From NCBI GenBank assembly GCA_902795615.1, contig CADBLQ010000021.1, positions 61,073 to 125,072 of the forward strand: 64,000 bases of DNA, read 5' to 3'. Every line of letters begins with the position of its first letter. Within the stretch, counting starts at the first letter, position 1. The position numbers and the translations under genes were made by a program. The notes under the pieces are model-generated. The model was not told the DNA's origin and did not search any database. It saw only the letters and a program-made list of their open reading frames with translations. This stretch comes from an uncultured Pseudomonadota bacterium (GTDB lineage: Bacteria > Pseudomonadota > Alphaproteobacteria > RUG11792). Of this stretch, positions 17,371 to 26,547 are shown piece after piece.

Positions 17371-20148
17371 TTACCAATTGTCTTTTCGATGAGCATTTCT
17401 AAGAGCATTCATATAACCCGAAGACATTCCGCTTTGGGACGAACTGTCACATTCTGAGTTATTTTGTCCTGAATTATTTAGTCGGTACTGACTCCTGTTC
17501 TGTTCAGCTCGTATACGACTTTCTAATACAGCACGTGGTAGCCCACCATATACTGTACCTGCACCAGTCTGAAATCGCTCGTGGAAATCGAAATAGTCAC
17601 CTGGGAAAATAAAATCTTCCCCATTTCGTCTAGGTGATCTATCCTGCTGATACGATTCATACTCAGGGCGAGGAATACGACCAAAGATTGTTTTACTGTT
17701 ATAGTTATTATTTTCCGAAGAGTTATCTTCCAGTCTCTGAGTTGTCGTAGCGGTATTATTACGATATTCCTCAAGGTTTTGCTTTTTGTTATAAGAAACA
17801 TTTTTAGTACCGTTACTACTTGTGGTATTAGTATCTTTTTCATACGGTTCACACAGCTTTTCATACCTTTGCGCTATGTTTTTCAGTTTATCCAAGCATT
17901 TTCTAGACATTCCCGCATACGTGTCTGAGGCTTCAGTACAAATAGTTTTAAACCTTGCTTTACTAAAACAGCCTTCCACTCTATATAGTTCAATCTCACG
18001 CTCTTTTTTATTCTCAACTCCTTTTTCGCCGGCAAGACCTTCAGCTTTTAGAAAGTCAGTCTTTGTCATAGGAGTCTGATTGCTCAGTTTGCAATATTTC
18101 CGATACATGGAGTACGTATCGTCCAACGCACTTTCAATTTCATCACAATAAGTATAATAATAAGACATACTTCTTATATAAGAGGATATTGTAGCGGTAA
18201 ACACTGGACTGTAATATTTCGTCTTTTCAAAAATAGTCTCGCCATCTTCTTTTCTAACACGACTACCCGTAGTTGTCTCTTCTTTCCAGGTACTATTCAA
18301 ATTTTCTGTGAAATCATATGTTAGTTTATCGAGAAAGCTACAATTAACTTTTGCATATTTAAGTTTGTCGACTACTTTTTTAAGGGTGTTAATTCCCCCT
18401 GTAACGAAATCCGAGCCCTCTGCGTTGTTTTTACTATGAATACACCACTGTTTCACCAATAGAGCAAAAGCATAATTTGGCATCTGACCACCAGATGAAT
18501 CGACCAACACCTGACCTGCAGAGGTAAGCACACCTCTTAGGTCAGAGGAACCGGTCAGCATTAACCATCTACTTATAATTCCCACTACTGTGGGATACGT
18601 TTTATATATTTTATTTAACACTTGCAAAGTGTTTTCCCCTGCTACAGTGTCTTGTATGAAACTCCAAAAGTCAATCGCAGTTGTATTATCATCCGATGGT
18701 CGCCCCTCTTTGTCGAATCCATACAGTGTGCATATAACACGGAATAACCGCCAAATTTCGTAGGAGTACTCCGGGTTATTATCCATCTTTTTATTAACTT
18801 CATCACACAACGCTGTGTTGTTAACTTGAGTACCTTTATTCAATTTACCAAACGATTTGTCCACTTGTTCCAGTATTTTGTTTGTAATATGATCGAATTC
18901 TCTTTTGCACCGACTGGTAATTCCGGATCCGTAATTTAAAAAATAATACATCCAATCTGGTCTCACAATATCTCCCTCATTGGAAAATTTAGCAGGTAAG
19001 TTGTTGTTATTTAGCCATTCTCTGAAGTTTCGCATTATGGCTTGTGCCATTTCCCCCTCATCAAGAAATTCCTTTGGTTCCATATTGTTATCGTATTCTG
19101 GCCTGGAATCCCCGGATTTGTACCGTTTATTTGCATCAGCTAAAAACTTTTCAAACTCTTGAAGATTTTCATTATTTTCTAGTGTTTCAAGGTTACAGCC
19201 GATTACTAACTCTAATTGATCTAAGATATTTTGACCATTGAATACAGTTTCTCGTTTTTTGGTCATTACTGTTGGCTTGGCGTTTCGTTTTTGGGCTGGT
19301 TGTTTATTCGGTTTTTGCCACGGCTGAGTTGTTTTTTCAACTACTGCTGATACAACTGACTTTACAGGTTCGCTATCATTTGTTTTGCCATCTACTAATA
19401 CCCAGAACTGATTTAGATAACACCCGAAATCATGCCGAAAGTAATTTTTATAATCTTTACTGGTAGTAATTGCGATATAATCTCTAATTTTTGCAAGTAT
19501 ATCGGCATCATAATAACCAAACATTTTCAAGTTGCCATCAAGTTTCTTCAACGCCAACTCATATAGTTCAGAAACATCAATCTTTTCTCCGTTTCGCACC
19601 TTTGCTATACTATTGTATATCCCATCACTACACAGAAAACCATTGCATAATGCTAAGACAGTATGCCAAATTTCTGTACTTTCAACTGTTGCATCCATCA
19701 AATTTCTGGTTATTTCTGCACACATACTATCAAGGAAACTGTTATGTTCAATATCACTCGAAGACTGTTCCTTCAATACGATATACTTTAGGTTTTGTAT
19801 AGATTGGTAAAACTTTGAGCTTTTATCTACTAAGGCGTCATATGCCCAGTAGTTACGCAAGTAATTATCGTTGTAAATAAAATTATTGCCTCCATTTGGG
19901 AATAATACATCCTCTGCTTTAGTTCGGATATTTTCCTTAAACTTTTTGTCAATAAAATCAGCAAGATTGGCATTTTTAGACACATTGTTGAACTTGGTTG
20001 TATTACCGCCCAACTTACTTGTTTTGCGGATATTGATTGAACTAGTTTCGTTGTCATAGTTATCAAACGACATGTCCATTGCCTCAGTAACACCTATCAA
20101 TGCGAACAATGATGCAGATAGCAATGTTATCTTTATTGATTTTTCCAT
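17371..20148 (-). CDS. large exported protein, family member A (YWA / HDxxCYLxQF family)
   Basis: A 925-residue protein from the ATG at 20148, placed eight bases after the ribosome site AGGAG. The signal peptide MEKSIKITLLSASLFALIGV ends in TEA. The N-terminal module (about 60-250) carries NIRTKAED, NYWAYDAL, LALCNGFL and HDFGCYLNQFWVL (about 239-251). These elements recur in the same order in the genes at 49989-51716 and 56316-59598. Residues 255-290 are Lys/Gln/Pro rich, like a linker. A block near 143 (C-x-EI-x7-MD-x6-EIW) reappears near residue 455 (C-x-EV-x5-MD-x6-EIW), suggesting an internal duplication. The last 200 residues are Asn, Ser, Tyr and Arg rich and probably flexible. No known enzyme motif is seen. 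An effector or surface role is inference. Confidence 0.75.
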   Translation of the reverse strand: MEKSIKITLLSASLFALIGVTEAMDMSFDNYDNETSSINIRKTSKLGGNTTKFNNVSKNANLADFIDKKFKENIRTKAEDVLFPNGGNNFIYNDNYLRNYWAYDALVDKSSKFYQSIQNLKYIVLKEQSSSDIEHNSFLDSMCAEITRNLMDATVESTEIWHTVLALCNGFLCSDGIYNSIAKVRNGEKIDVSELYELALKKLDGNLKMFGYYDADILAKIRDYIAITTSKDYKNYFRHDFGCYLNQFWVLVDGKTNDSEPVKSVVSAVVEKTTQPWQKPNKQPAQKRNAKPTVMTKKRETVFNGQNILDQLELVIGCNLETLENNENLQEFEKFLADANKRYKSGDSRPEYDNNMEPKEFLDEGEMAQAIMRNFREWLNNNNLPAKFSNEGDIVRPDWMYYFLNYGSGITSRCKREFDHITNKILEQVDKSFGKLNKGTQVNNTALCDEVNKKMDNNPEYSYEIWRLFRVICTLYGFDKEGRPSDDNTTAIDFWSFIQDTVAGENTLQVLNKIYKTYPTVVGIISRWLMLTGSSDLRGVLTSAGQVLVDSSGGQMPNYAFALLVKQWCIHSKNNAEGSDFVTGGINTLKKVVDKLKYAKVNCSFLDKLTYDFTENLNSTWKEETTTGSRVRKEDGETIFEKTKYYSPVFTATISSYIRSMSYYYTYCDEIESALDDTYSMYRKYCKLSNQTPMTKTDFLKAEGLAGEKGVENKKEREIELYRVEGCFSKARFKTICTEASDTYAGMSRKCLDKLKNIAQRYEKLCEPYEKDTNTTSSNGTKNVSYNKKQNLEEYRNNTATTTQRLEDNSSENNNYNSKTIFGRIPRPEYESYQQDRSPRRNGEDFIFPGDYFDFHERFQTGAGTVYGGLPRAVLESRIRAEQNRSQYRLNNSGQNNSECDSSSQSGMSSGYMNALRNAHRKDNW

Positions 20149-20336
20149 TTTAAACACTCCTGTAGCTTACCTATATCATTGTAACCTTATCAAAACGAAC
20201 GTGCAGTATATTTAAACGAAAAAATATTAATTTTTTTCTTTTTGAAATTAATAGAACGGTTTTTGCACAGAAAATTTGCCTAATTCGTATAAATTTCGTT
20301 TAATTAGTGTGTCACTTGACCTTTATAAAAAATCAC

Positions 20337-21599
20337 ATGTTACAAAGTATGAAAATCGAAGGTGGTCATACACTCAATGGAACAGTTACAATTAGTGGAG
20401 CGAAGAACTTAGCCTTACCCGCTATGGTTGCAACGCTACTTACCGACCAGCCAATTATTTTGCATAATGTTCCAGACCTAGCGGACGTTCATTCACTCTT
20501 AGCTTTATTAGAACATTTAGGTTGCTCTTACTCATTTGAGAACCGCACTCTTACTATGTGTACCAAAAATATTGTAACAACTGAAGCTCCATACGATTTT
20601 GTACGTAAAATGCGTGCTTCAATTCTTTGTTTATCTCCGTTAGTGGCACGTTGTGGTTCTGCTGAAGTGTCTCTACCTGGAGGATGTGCTATTGGGTTAC
20701 GAGGAGTTGATCTGCACATACGTACACTTGTCTTGATGGGGGCTGAAGTATCTATAGAAGATGGGTTAATAAAAACTAATGCACCAAATGGTTTAACTGG
20801 CTGTGAAATTGAATTCCCAAAGGTAACTGTTACTGGTACAGAAAACGCTCTTATGGCAGCAGTGTTAGCTAAAGGCACTACATGCTTAATGAACGTTGCT
20901 ATTGAGCCAGAAGTTACAGAATTTGCAAAATTATTAAATCTAATGGGTGCAAAAATAACTGGTATTGGTACATCTACTCTTGAAATAGAGGGCGTAGATA
21001 AACTACATGGGGCAGAATTTGAAATTATTCCTGACAGGATTGAGGCAGGTACTTATGCAATAGCTGCCTCCGCCACACATGGCAGTATATTTTTGAAAAA
21101 TTGTCTTTATGAACATTTACAATACTTTTTTACTGTATTACAACAGACTGGTGCAAACGTTACGAAACAAGCTGATGGTGTATTAGTAAGTAATGGTAAT
21201 GGAATAATACAACCTTATTGTATATATACTGCACCGTATCCCGCGTTTCCAACAGATTTACAAGCTCAGTACACTGTATTAATGTGCTTATGTAATGGCA
21301 CAGCATCGGTAACTGAAAACATTTTTGAAAATAGGTTTATGCATATACAAGAACTAATGCGTATGGGAGCAAGAATATATATTGATGGTAAAACTGCCCG
21401 TATTGTGGGTGTTCCCTCCTTAAAAGGAGCTCCAGTTATGGCAACAGATTTACGTGCCTCCGTTGCATTGATATTAGCAGGATTAGTTGCTGAAGGAACT
21501 ACTACTGTTCATCGGTTGTATCATATAGACCGCGGATACGAAAATATAGATGATAAATTACGTGCCTGTGGTGCAGTGTTAGAAAGGACAAAGCAGTAA
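20337..21599 (+). CDS. murA: UDP-N-acetylglucosamine 1-carboxyvinyltransferase MurA
   Basis: A 420-residue enzyme for the first committed step of peptidoglycan synthesis, moving enolpyruvate from PEP to UDP-GlcNAc. GAKNLALPA near the start provides the Lys-Asn pair. PGGCAIGLR carries the catalytic Cys that fosfomycin modifies. YPAFPTDLQAQ has the active-site Asp, and RIEAGTYAIAA follows. The ATG at 20337 gives MLQSMKIEGG; another ATG four codons on is possible, and no clear ribosome site decides between them. The stop overlaps the ftsY start by one base, so the two are co-expressed. Confidence 0.95.
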   Translation: MLQSMKIEGGHTLNGTVTISGAKNLALPAMVATLLTDQPIILHNVPDLADVHSLLALLEHLGCSYSFENRTLTMCTKNIVTTEAPYDFVRKMRASILCLSPLVARCGSAEVSLPGGCAIGLRGVDLHIRTLVLMGAEVSIEDGLIKTNAPNGLTGCEIEFPKVTVTGTENALMAAVLAKGTTCLMNVAIEPEVTEFAKLLNLMGAKITGIGTSTLEIEGVDKLHGAEFEIIPDRIEAGTYAIAASATHGSIFLKNCLYEHLQYFFTVLQQTGANVTKQADGVLVSNGNGIIQPYCIYTAPYPAFPTDLQAQYTVLMCLCNGTASVTENIFENRFMHIQELMRMGARIYIDGKTARIVGVPSLKGAPVMATDLRASVALILAGLVAEGTTTVHRLYHIDRGYENIDDKLRACGAVLERTKQ

Positions 21600-22432
21600 T
21601 GTCAATATTTGCCCGCTTAAAAAATGCTATATCAGAGATTATTACAGGCAAATCGGCTATCGATATTGAAGAATTTGAAAATTTACTGATTGAAGCAGAC
21701 TTTGGAATAGCATTGGCTTCATCATTGTCAAATAAACTTAGAAAAGGCAATAATATTAAGGAAATTTTAACAGCAGAAATTTTCAGAATATTTGATGGAT
21801 TAATTAAAGATATTAATATATCTGAACATAAGCCACATGTTATAACTCTCTGTGGGGTAAATGGCTCTGGAAAAACTACAACTGTTGCAAAGTTGGTTAA
21901 TAAATTCCATAATCAGCATTTATCTGTAGATGTGGTAGCTTGTGATACATTCAGGGTCGCTGCGGACATACAGCTGGAACGATGGACTAATAAACTAGGT
22001 TGTAAATTATTTAAAGGTATTAATAAAGAACCCGCAAGTGTCGCATATACTGCCTTAAGTAGTACTAAAAGTGATGTGCTGATTATTGATACAGCGGGGA
22101 GATTACCAACTAATTCAAATTTAATGGATGAGTTAGGAAAAATTTACCGTGTTCTCAAAAAAATTGATAATACTGCCCCTCATCTTAATTTAGTTGTAAT
22201 AGATGCAGTTACTGGGCAAAATGCTATTGAACAGGTAAAATCATTTAATGCCGTTGCCAAAGTTGATGGGGTGATTTTAGCTAAGTTTGACACGGGAGCA
22301 AAAGGCGGTACAATAGTTCGCATTGCGAATGAATTGCGGATACCTATATATGGAGTAGGCACGGGAGAAAAAGCGGAAGACTTTGAACGTTTCAGTATCG
22401 AAAAGTTCATCGCGAAGTTAATTGAGGAGTAA
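21599..22432 (+). CDS. ftsY: signal recognition particle receptor FtsY (short form)
   Basis: A 277-residue SRP GTPase. The short N domain (DIEEFENLLIEADFGI) leads to the P-loop GVNGSGKTTTVAKL at 86-99, then DTFRVAAD, DTAGRLPT and KFDTGAKGG, which read as FtsY rather than Ffh. Ffh would continue into an M domain, and this protein ends after the G domain. The acidic A domain of many FtsY proteins is absent, as in several alphaproteobacteria and reduced genomes. It brings ribosomes making membrane proteins to SecYEG. The next gene follows after two bases with a GAGGAG ribosome site. Confidence 0.93.
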   Translation: MSIFARLKNAISEIITGKSAIDIEEFENLLIEADFGIALASSLSNKLRKGNNIKEILTAEIFRIFDGLIKDINISEHKPHVITLCGVNGSGKTTTVAKLVNKFHNQHLSVDVVACDTFRVAADIQLERWTNKLGCKLFKGINKEPASVAYTALSSTKSDVLIIDTAGRLPTNSNLMDELGKIYRVLKKIDNTAPHLNLVVIDAVTGQNAIEQVKSFNAVAKVDGVILAKFDTGAKGGTIVRIANELRIPIYGVGTGEKAEDFERFSIEKFIAKLIEE

Positions 22433-22434
22433 AA

Positions 22435-23643
22435 ATGAATAAATTATATACATACGGAGTAGCAATTATTGCTGGTATAGTTTCAGGATATTTTAATATT
22501 CCAATTGTGGCAGATATAGCAAAGTTTATTTCTGAAATATTTATTAGAATTTTTAAATGTATCAGTATGCCAGTTGTTTCATTATCTGTAATTGTAGCTT
22601 TAGCATGTTACGGAGAAGGTGAGAACACTTCTCGTATATGGAAAAAAGCGTTACAGTATACAACGCTAACAACGTTGGTCGCTGCCAGTGTCGCAGCAGT
22701 GCTATATTATGTTATCAATCCGCCAAGTGTACCACATCTTAGTCAGGCATCCTCTGATGTGCCAGTGTCAGCAACAGGATACGCACAATATTTCTTAGAA
22801 ATAATTCCCGAAAGTATCAGTAAAGCATTTATTGAACATAAAGTCTTAAGCGTACTATTGATTAGCGTTATTTTCGGACTATCAATTAGATATATAACAG
22901 AAAATAAAATAAAAAATGTTTTAACTGCTTGTATACAAGGACTTCACAGTATTTTCTTTTCAATAACTAAATTTATAGTAAAAATTTTACCTATAGGTAT
23001 GTTTGGTTTTATTAGTGTAAGTATTCGAGAAATGCAACATGGTATGGACTTACAAGGCATGGGTAAATATTTTGTTGTAATAATTTGTGCAAACTTAGTG
23101 CAGGGATTAATAGTGTTGCCTGCTTGGCTTGCGTTAAAGGGAATAAATCCTCTTAAAGCATTTAAAGGCATGGCTCCTGCTTTGTCAGTAGCATTTTTTG
23201 CTAAATCATCGTCAGGGGCATTGCCTGTCACTATACAATCAGCAGAGGAAAATTTAGGTATTAAACAAAATGTTAGTCGATTTGTATTTCCGCTTTGTAC
23301 AACGATTAATATGAATGGATGTGCAGCTTTTATCTTCACTACTGTTATTTACGTAATGCAGAATTACGGAATAAATATCGACTTAATAACAACACTAACA
23401 TGGATCGTAATAGCATCACTTGCCGCTATTGGTAATGCAGGAGTTCCCATGGGATGCTTTTTCTTAAGTGCTAGTTTATTATCTTCTATGAATATACCAA
23501 TGCCACTATTAGGAATTATTTTACCTATATATAGTGTAATTGATATGCTCGAAACAGCACTGAATGTATGGTCCGACAGTTGCGTTACACTTGTAATTAA
23601 CAAAAATATTAATTTGACGAAGCCCTCTTCAGCCGATCATTAA
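22435..23643 (+). CDS. DAACS-family (dicarboxylate/amino acid:cation) symporter with changed binding residues
   Basis: A 402-residue inner-membrane carrier of the glutamate/dicarboxylate symporter fold. HP1 is seen as KSSSGALPVTIQSAE. TM7 reads NMNGCAAF, where the family has NMDGTA, so a sodium-site Asp is Asn. TM8 reads DMLETALNVWSD, where GltPh has DxxRTxxNVxGD. The Asp, Thr, Asn and final Asp are kept but the Arg that holds an acidic side chain is Glu. The substrate is therefore probably not aspartate, glutamate or succinate; a neutral or basic amino acid is more likely (inference). It is the third gene of murA-ftsY-symporter. Its last 35 bases overlap the end of the convergent tsaC gene. 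Confidence 0.88.
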   Translation: MNKLYTYGVAIIAGIVSGYFNIPIVADIAKFISEIFIRIFKCISMPVVSLSVIVALACYGEGENTSRIWKKALQYTTLTTLVAASVAAVLYYVINPPSVPHLSQASSDVPVSATGYAQYFLEIIPESISKAFIEHKVLSVLLISVIFGLSIRYITENKIKNVLTACIQGLHSIFFSITKFIVKILPIGMFGFISVSIREMQHGMDLQGMGKYFVVIICANLVQGLIVLPAWLALKGINPLKAFKGMAPALSVAFFAKSSSGALPVTIQSAEENLGIKQNVSRFVFPLCTTINMNGCAAFIFTTVIYVMQNYGINIDLITTLTWIVIASLAAIGNAGVPMGCFFLSASLLSSMNIPMPLLGIILPIYSVIDMLETALNVWSDSCVTLVINKNINLTKPSSADH

Positions 23644-24538
23644 TTGCTATGCCTATGCCTGTGTTCGGTATAGGCATTATTGCTATTCCTTTAAATTTCC
23701 CAGTATTATCTGCTTTATACAAGAAATCAAACAGATTTTTTGCGACCTCTTCCAAATCGCCTTTGGGACTTAAATTTAAAAAATACGGTTTATCCGTACT
23801 TCCAAATGCTATAAATGCTTCGTTTTGATATGGTTCAATAACATTAATACGAAGAGGTAAGTATGGAGAATAGTGTTTTAGCATCATGCCAGGAGCAATT
23901 ACTTTCTCAGTTTTATTCGGTACTGTGATTTTCATTTTCAACACATTTTCTATTTCTGATTGTGTTACTGCTCCATGACGTAATAATACATATGGCATTT
24001 GCGACATATTTAGAATAGTACTTTCGAGACCTACATTACATACACCGCCATCCAGAATTAACTGAACCTTACTACCTAAATCTGCACGTACCATATCAGC
24101 ACTTGTAGGACTTAGATGATTAGAAGTATTAGCACTTGGAGCTGCCAATGGATTACCGAATGCTGATATTAATTTTAATGCTACAGGATGGGAAGGACAA
24201 CGTAATGCTATTGTATCAAGTCCGGCAGTTACATGTTTTGATATTCCACATTTTGGTTTCATAGGTAAAACTACAGTTAAAGGACGTTTTATGTCAAGCC
24301 AAAAATATTGTGTAAGTCTGAGAGCATCATCGTTGAAGTACGCTAATTTTTTTGCCATTTCTACAGAGCTTACATGTGCAATTAGCGGATTGAATGATGG
24401 TCTTCCTTTAATTTCGTAAATTTTTTTAACTGCTATATCACTTTTTGCATCTCCAAATAATCCATAAACAGTGTCCGTAGGTGCTACTACTGGTTCTTTC
24501 GATTTTAATAATTTTACTGCCAATTCTAAATCGTTCAT
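23609..24538 (-). CDS. tsaC: L-threonylcarbamoyladenylate synthase, Sua5/TsaC type
   Basis: A 309-residue enzyme making threonylcarbamoyl-AMP for the t6A37 modification of ANN-reading tRNAs. The YrdC domain shows APTDTVYGLFGDA near 19-31, EIKGRPSFNPLIAHV near 42-56 and APSANTSNHLSPT in the nucleotide site. A linker PGMMLKHYSPYLP leads to the C-terminal Sua5 domain, so this is the longer Sua5 form. The gene is convergent with the symporter and shares its last 35 coding bases with it, leaving no room for a terminator between them. Confidence 0.94.
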   Translation of the reverse strand: MNDLELAVKLLKSKEPVVAPTDTVYGLFGDAKSDIAVKKIYEIKGRPSFNPLIAHVSSVEMAKKLAYFNDDALRLTQYFWLDIKRPLTVVLPMKPKCGISKHVTAGLDTIALRCPSHPVALKLISAFGNPLAAPSANTSNHLSPTSADMVRADLGSKVQLILDGGVCNVGLESTILNMSQMPYVLLRHGAVTQSEIENVLKMKITVPNKTEKVIAPGMMLKHYSPYLPLRINVIEPYQNEAFIAFGSTDKPYFLNLSPKGDLEEVAKNLFDFLYKADNTGKFKGIAIMPIPNTGIGIAINDRLKRASSN

Positions 24539-24659
24539 TTTAATGCCTAAATATTCCCATTCACAAGCATAGTAGCACTACATATAATTGGCATTGACAC
24601 AATTCTAAAATAGTTAGTACACTCATTTATGTATATAGGGGCAAGGTTACTAAATCATT

Positions 24660-26090
24660 ATGAGCAATAAGTTTATGGCAAAACTGTCGATGATGAGATT
24701 ATCAAATGCAAAATCAGTTGAACAGATTGATATAGAAAATGTAGTGCAACCTGATGTTGCGGTTACCAATGGTTTAGTTATTAAAAATATATTGCCATAC
24801 GGCTTGCTAGTATTAGCTATTGGTATTTCAGTGGTGCGGTATCTGAATAGTACTCCCCCTGTTATTGAAAAAATAGAAGAAATTACAGATGAAAAGGCTA
24901 GCAATTCACAAGAAGAATTGTTGGATAGTGAAAACGATGAAATATCAGACGAACTCGAAGACACTGAAGAAAGTGAAGATGATGTTGAATCTGCCCCTGA
25001 ATGCTCGGAAAATTTAATAACTCTTGGACAAGGCGATACATTAGCTAATGTGTTAGAACAAGCAGGAATAAATAAAACTGATATTCAAAATGTTTCCACC
25101 GCTATTTCCAGGATTTTCCCTTTGCGTAAAATGAAACCAGGTCAAGAGATTTTAATTAAAACTGATGATAATGATAAAACTTCACTGAAGTCCCTCGAAA
25201 TTAAACCAACTGAAAAGTATAAAATCATTGCTGAAAAGTCTGGTAAGCGTTTCATTTCAAAAAAAGTAATAATTCCATTAAAGCGTTCGGTTAAAAGCAT
25301 TTCTGGGATAATATTACCCAAATCCCCGAAATCCTCATTGCAACAATGCGGGATTAAAAGTAAAATCGCAAATGACGCATTAAACGCGTTAGGGCAAGTT
25401 ACCAGTATTCATCACGCTAAATCCAAAGTTAATTTTGATTTAGTCTATGAACAATACTATACCGATGAAGGTAAGATACTAGATGCGAATTTACTGGCAG
25501 TAGTAGCGTCAGTTGACGGAAAATTAAAGAAAGTTTATAAATTTTCGGTTGATGGAACAATGCAATATCTTGATGCTAATGGCACTGTTTTAGGTTCACA
25601 AAAGGGTAAAAAAATGTTTATTCAGCCAATAGTGTATAAAAAGATTACTTCCAAATTCGGATATCGCGTACATCCCATAAGTGGACGAGGTAAAATGCAT
25701 ACAGGTGTTGATCTAGCAGCAAGTATTGGAACACCAGTTCGTGCTAGTGCATCTGGCTATGTAGCAATGGCTGGTAATTACAATAAGTATGGCAAATATA
25801 TTAAGATAAAGCACTCAGGGTGTTATAGTACGGCATATGCCCATCTCAGTCGTATTGCAGTACATAGTGGTCAATATGTGAAACAGGGTCAAGTAATTGG
25901 ATATAGTGGGATGAGTGGCTATACAACAGGAGCTCACTTGCACTATGAAGTAATGCAAAATAATAAATTTATAAATCCACTATCGTTTGTTCCCAAACCG
26001 TTACAGAGACTGACAGGAAAACAGTTGGTGAAGTTTAATGCTTTTAAAAGATCTATAAAATTAAAAACTCCGATTGGAACAAAAGTTTGA
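24660..26090 (+). CDS. M23-family murein endopeptidase, membrane-anchored (MepM-like)
   Basis: A 476-residue protein with one membrane span near residues 42-60 and a very acidic Glu/Ser/Asp stretch near 75-118. A LysM- or OapA-like region starting ENLITLGQGDTLANVL follows. The C-terminal LytM/M23 peptidase domain shows GYRVHPISGRGKMHTGVDLA and GAHLHYEV, giving the HxxxD and HxH zinc ligands, so it should be catalytically active. It would cut peptide cross-links in peptidoglycan to allow wall growth. It precedes yajC-secDF on the same strand with about 110 bases between. It is one of several genes implying that this bacterium keeps a murein layer. Confidence 0.92.
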   Translation: MSNKFMAKLSMMRLSNAKSVEQIDIENVVQPDVAVTNGLVIKNILPYGLLVLAIGISVVRYLNSTPPVIEKIEEITDEKASNSQEELLDSENDEISDELEDTEESEDDVESAPECSENLITLGQGDTLANVLEQAGINKTDIQNVSTAISRIFPLRKMKPGQEILIKTDDNDKTSLKSLEIKPTEKYKIIAEKSGKRFISKKVIIPLKRSVKSISGIILPKSPKSSLQQCGIKSKIANDALNALGQVTSIHHAKSKVNFDLVYEQYYTDEGKILDANLLAVVASVDGKLKKVYKFSVDGTMQYLDANGTVLGSQKGKKMFIQPIVYKKITSKFGYRVHPISGRGKMHTGVDLAASIGTPVRASASGYVAMAGNYNKYGKYIKIKHSGCYSTAYAHLSRIAVHSGQYVKQGQVIGYSGMSGYTTGAHLHYEVMQNNKFINPLSFVPKPLQRLTGKQLVKFNAFKRSIKLKTPIGTKV

Positions 26091-26199
26091 ACTGACAACA
26101 GAGACTAAGCCCTACTAGTTTGTCGCGGTATCAGCTGACATGCTATCCTTGTTGTTGTTATAGTGTGTATTTTAAACATAATAAGTATTAGGAGATTTT

Positions 26200-26535
26200 A
26201 TGTTTAGTTGTGCGTACGCGGATGTTTCTCAACAGACGAAACCAAGCCTTTTGGGATTTTTACCCATGTTGGCATTCATGGTATTGCTGTATTTTATACT
26301 AATTCGCCCTCAGCAAAAAAAACAAAAGGCTCATCAAGCAATGATTTCGGCATTAAAACCTGGAGATAAGGTAATGACAGGTGGCGGACTACTGGGAAAA
26401 ATAGTAAGAGTTATAAATGATAACGAAGTTTTAGTTGAAGTATCTGATAACGTGCAATGTAAGTTCATAAAATCTGCAATAGTTGCAGTTTTGAAGGATG
26501 AGAATAAAAATACAATTGTTGCCAACAAATCGTAA
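26200..26535 (+). CDS. yajC: Sec translocon accessory protein YajC
   Basis: A 111-residue inner-membrane protein with one span near residues 20-38 ending in YFILIRPQQKKQKAHQ, the standard YajC signature. LKPGDKVMTGGGLLGKI follows, as in the family. A ribosome site AGGAG lies seven bases before the ATG. It joins SecD and SecF, encoded directly downstream, at the SecYEG channel. Confidence 0.96.
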   Translation: MFSCAYADVSQQTKPSLLGFLPMLAFMVLLYFILIRPQQKKQKAHQAMISALKPGDKVMTGGGLLGKIVRVINDNEVLVEVSDNVQCKFIKSAIVAVLKDENKNTIVANKS

Positions 26536-26547
26536 AATGGGGACTAA

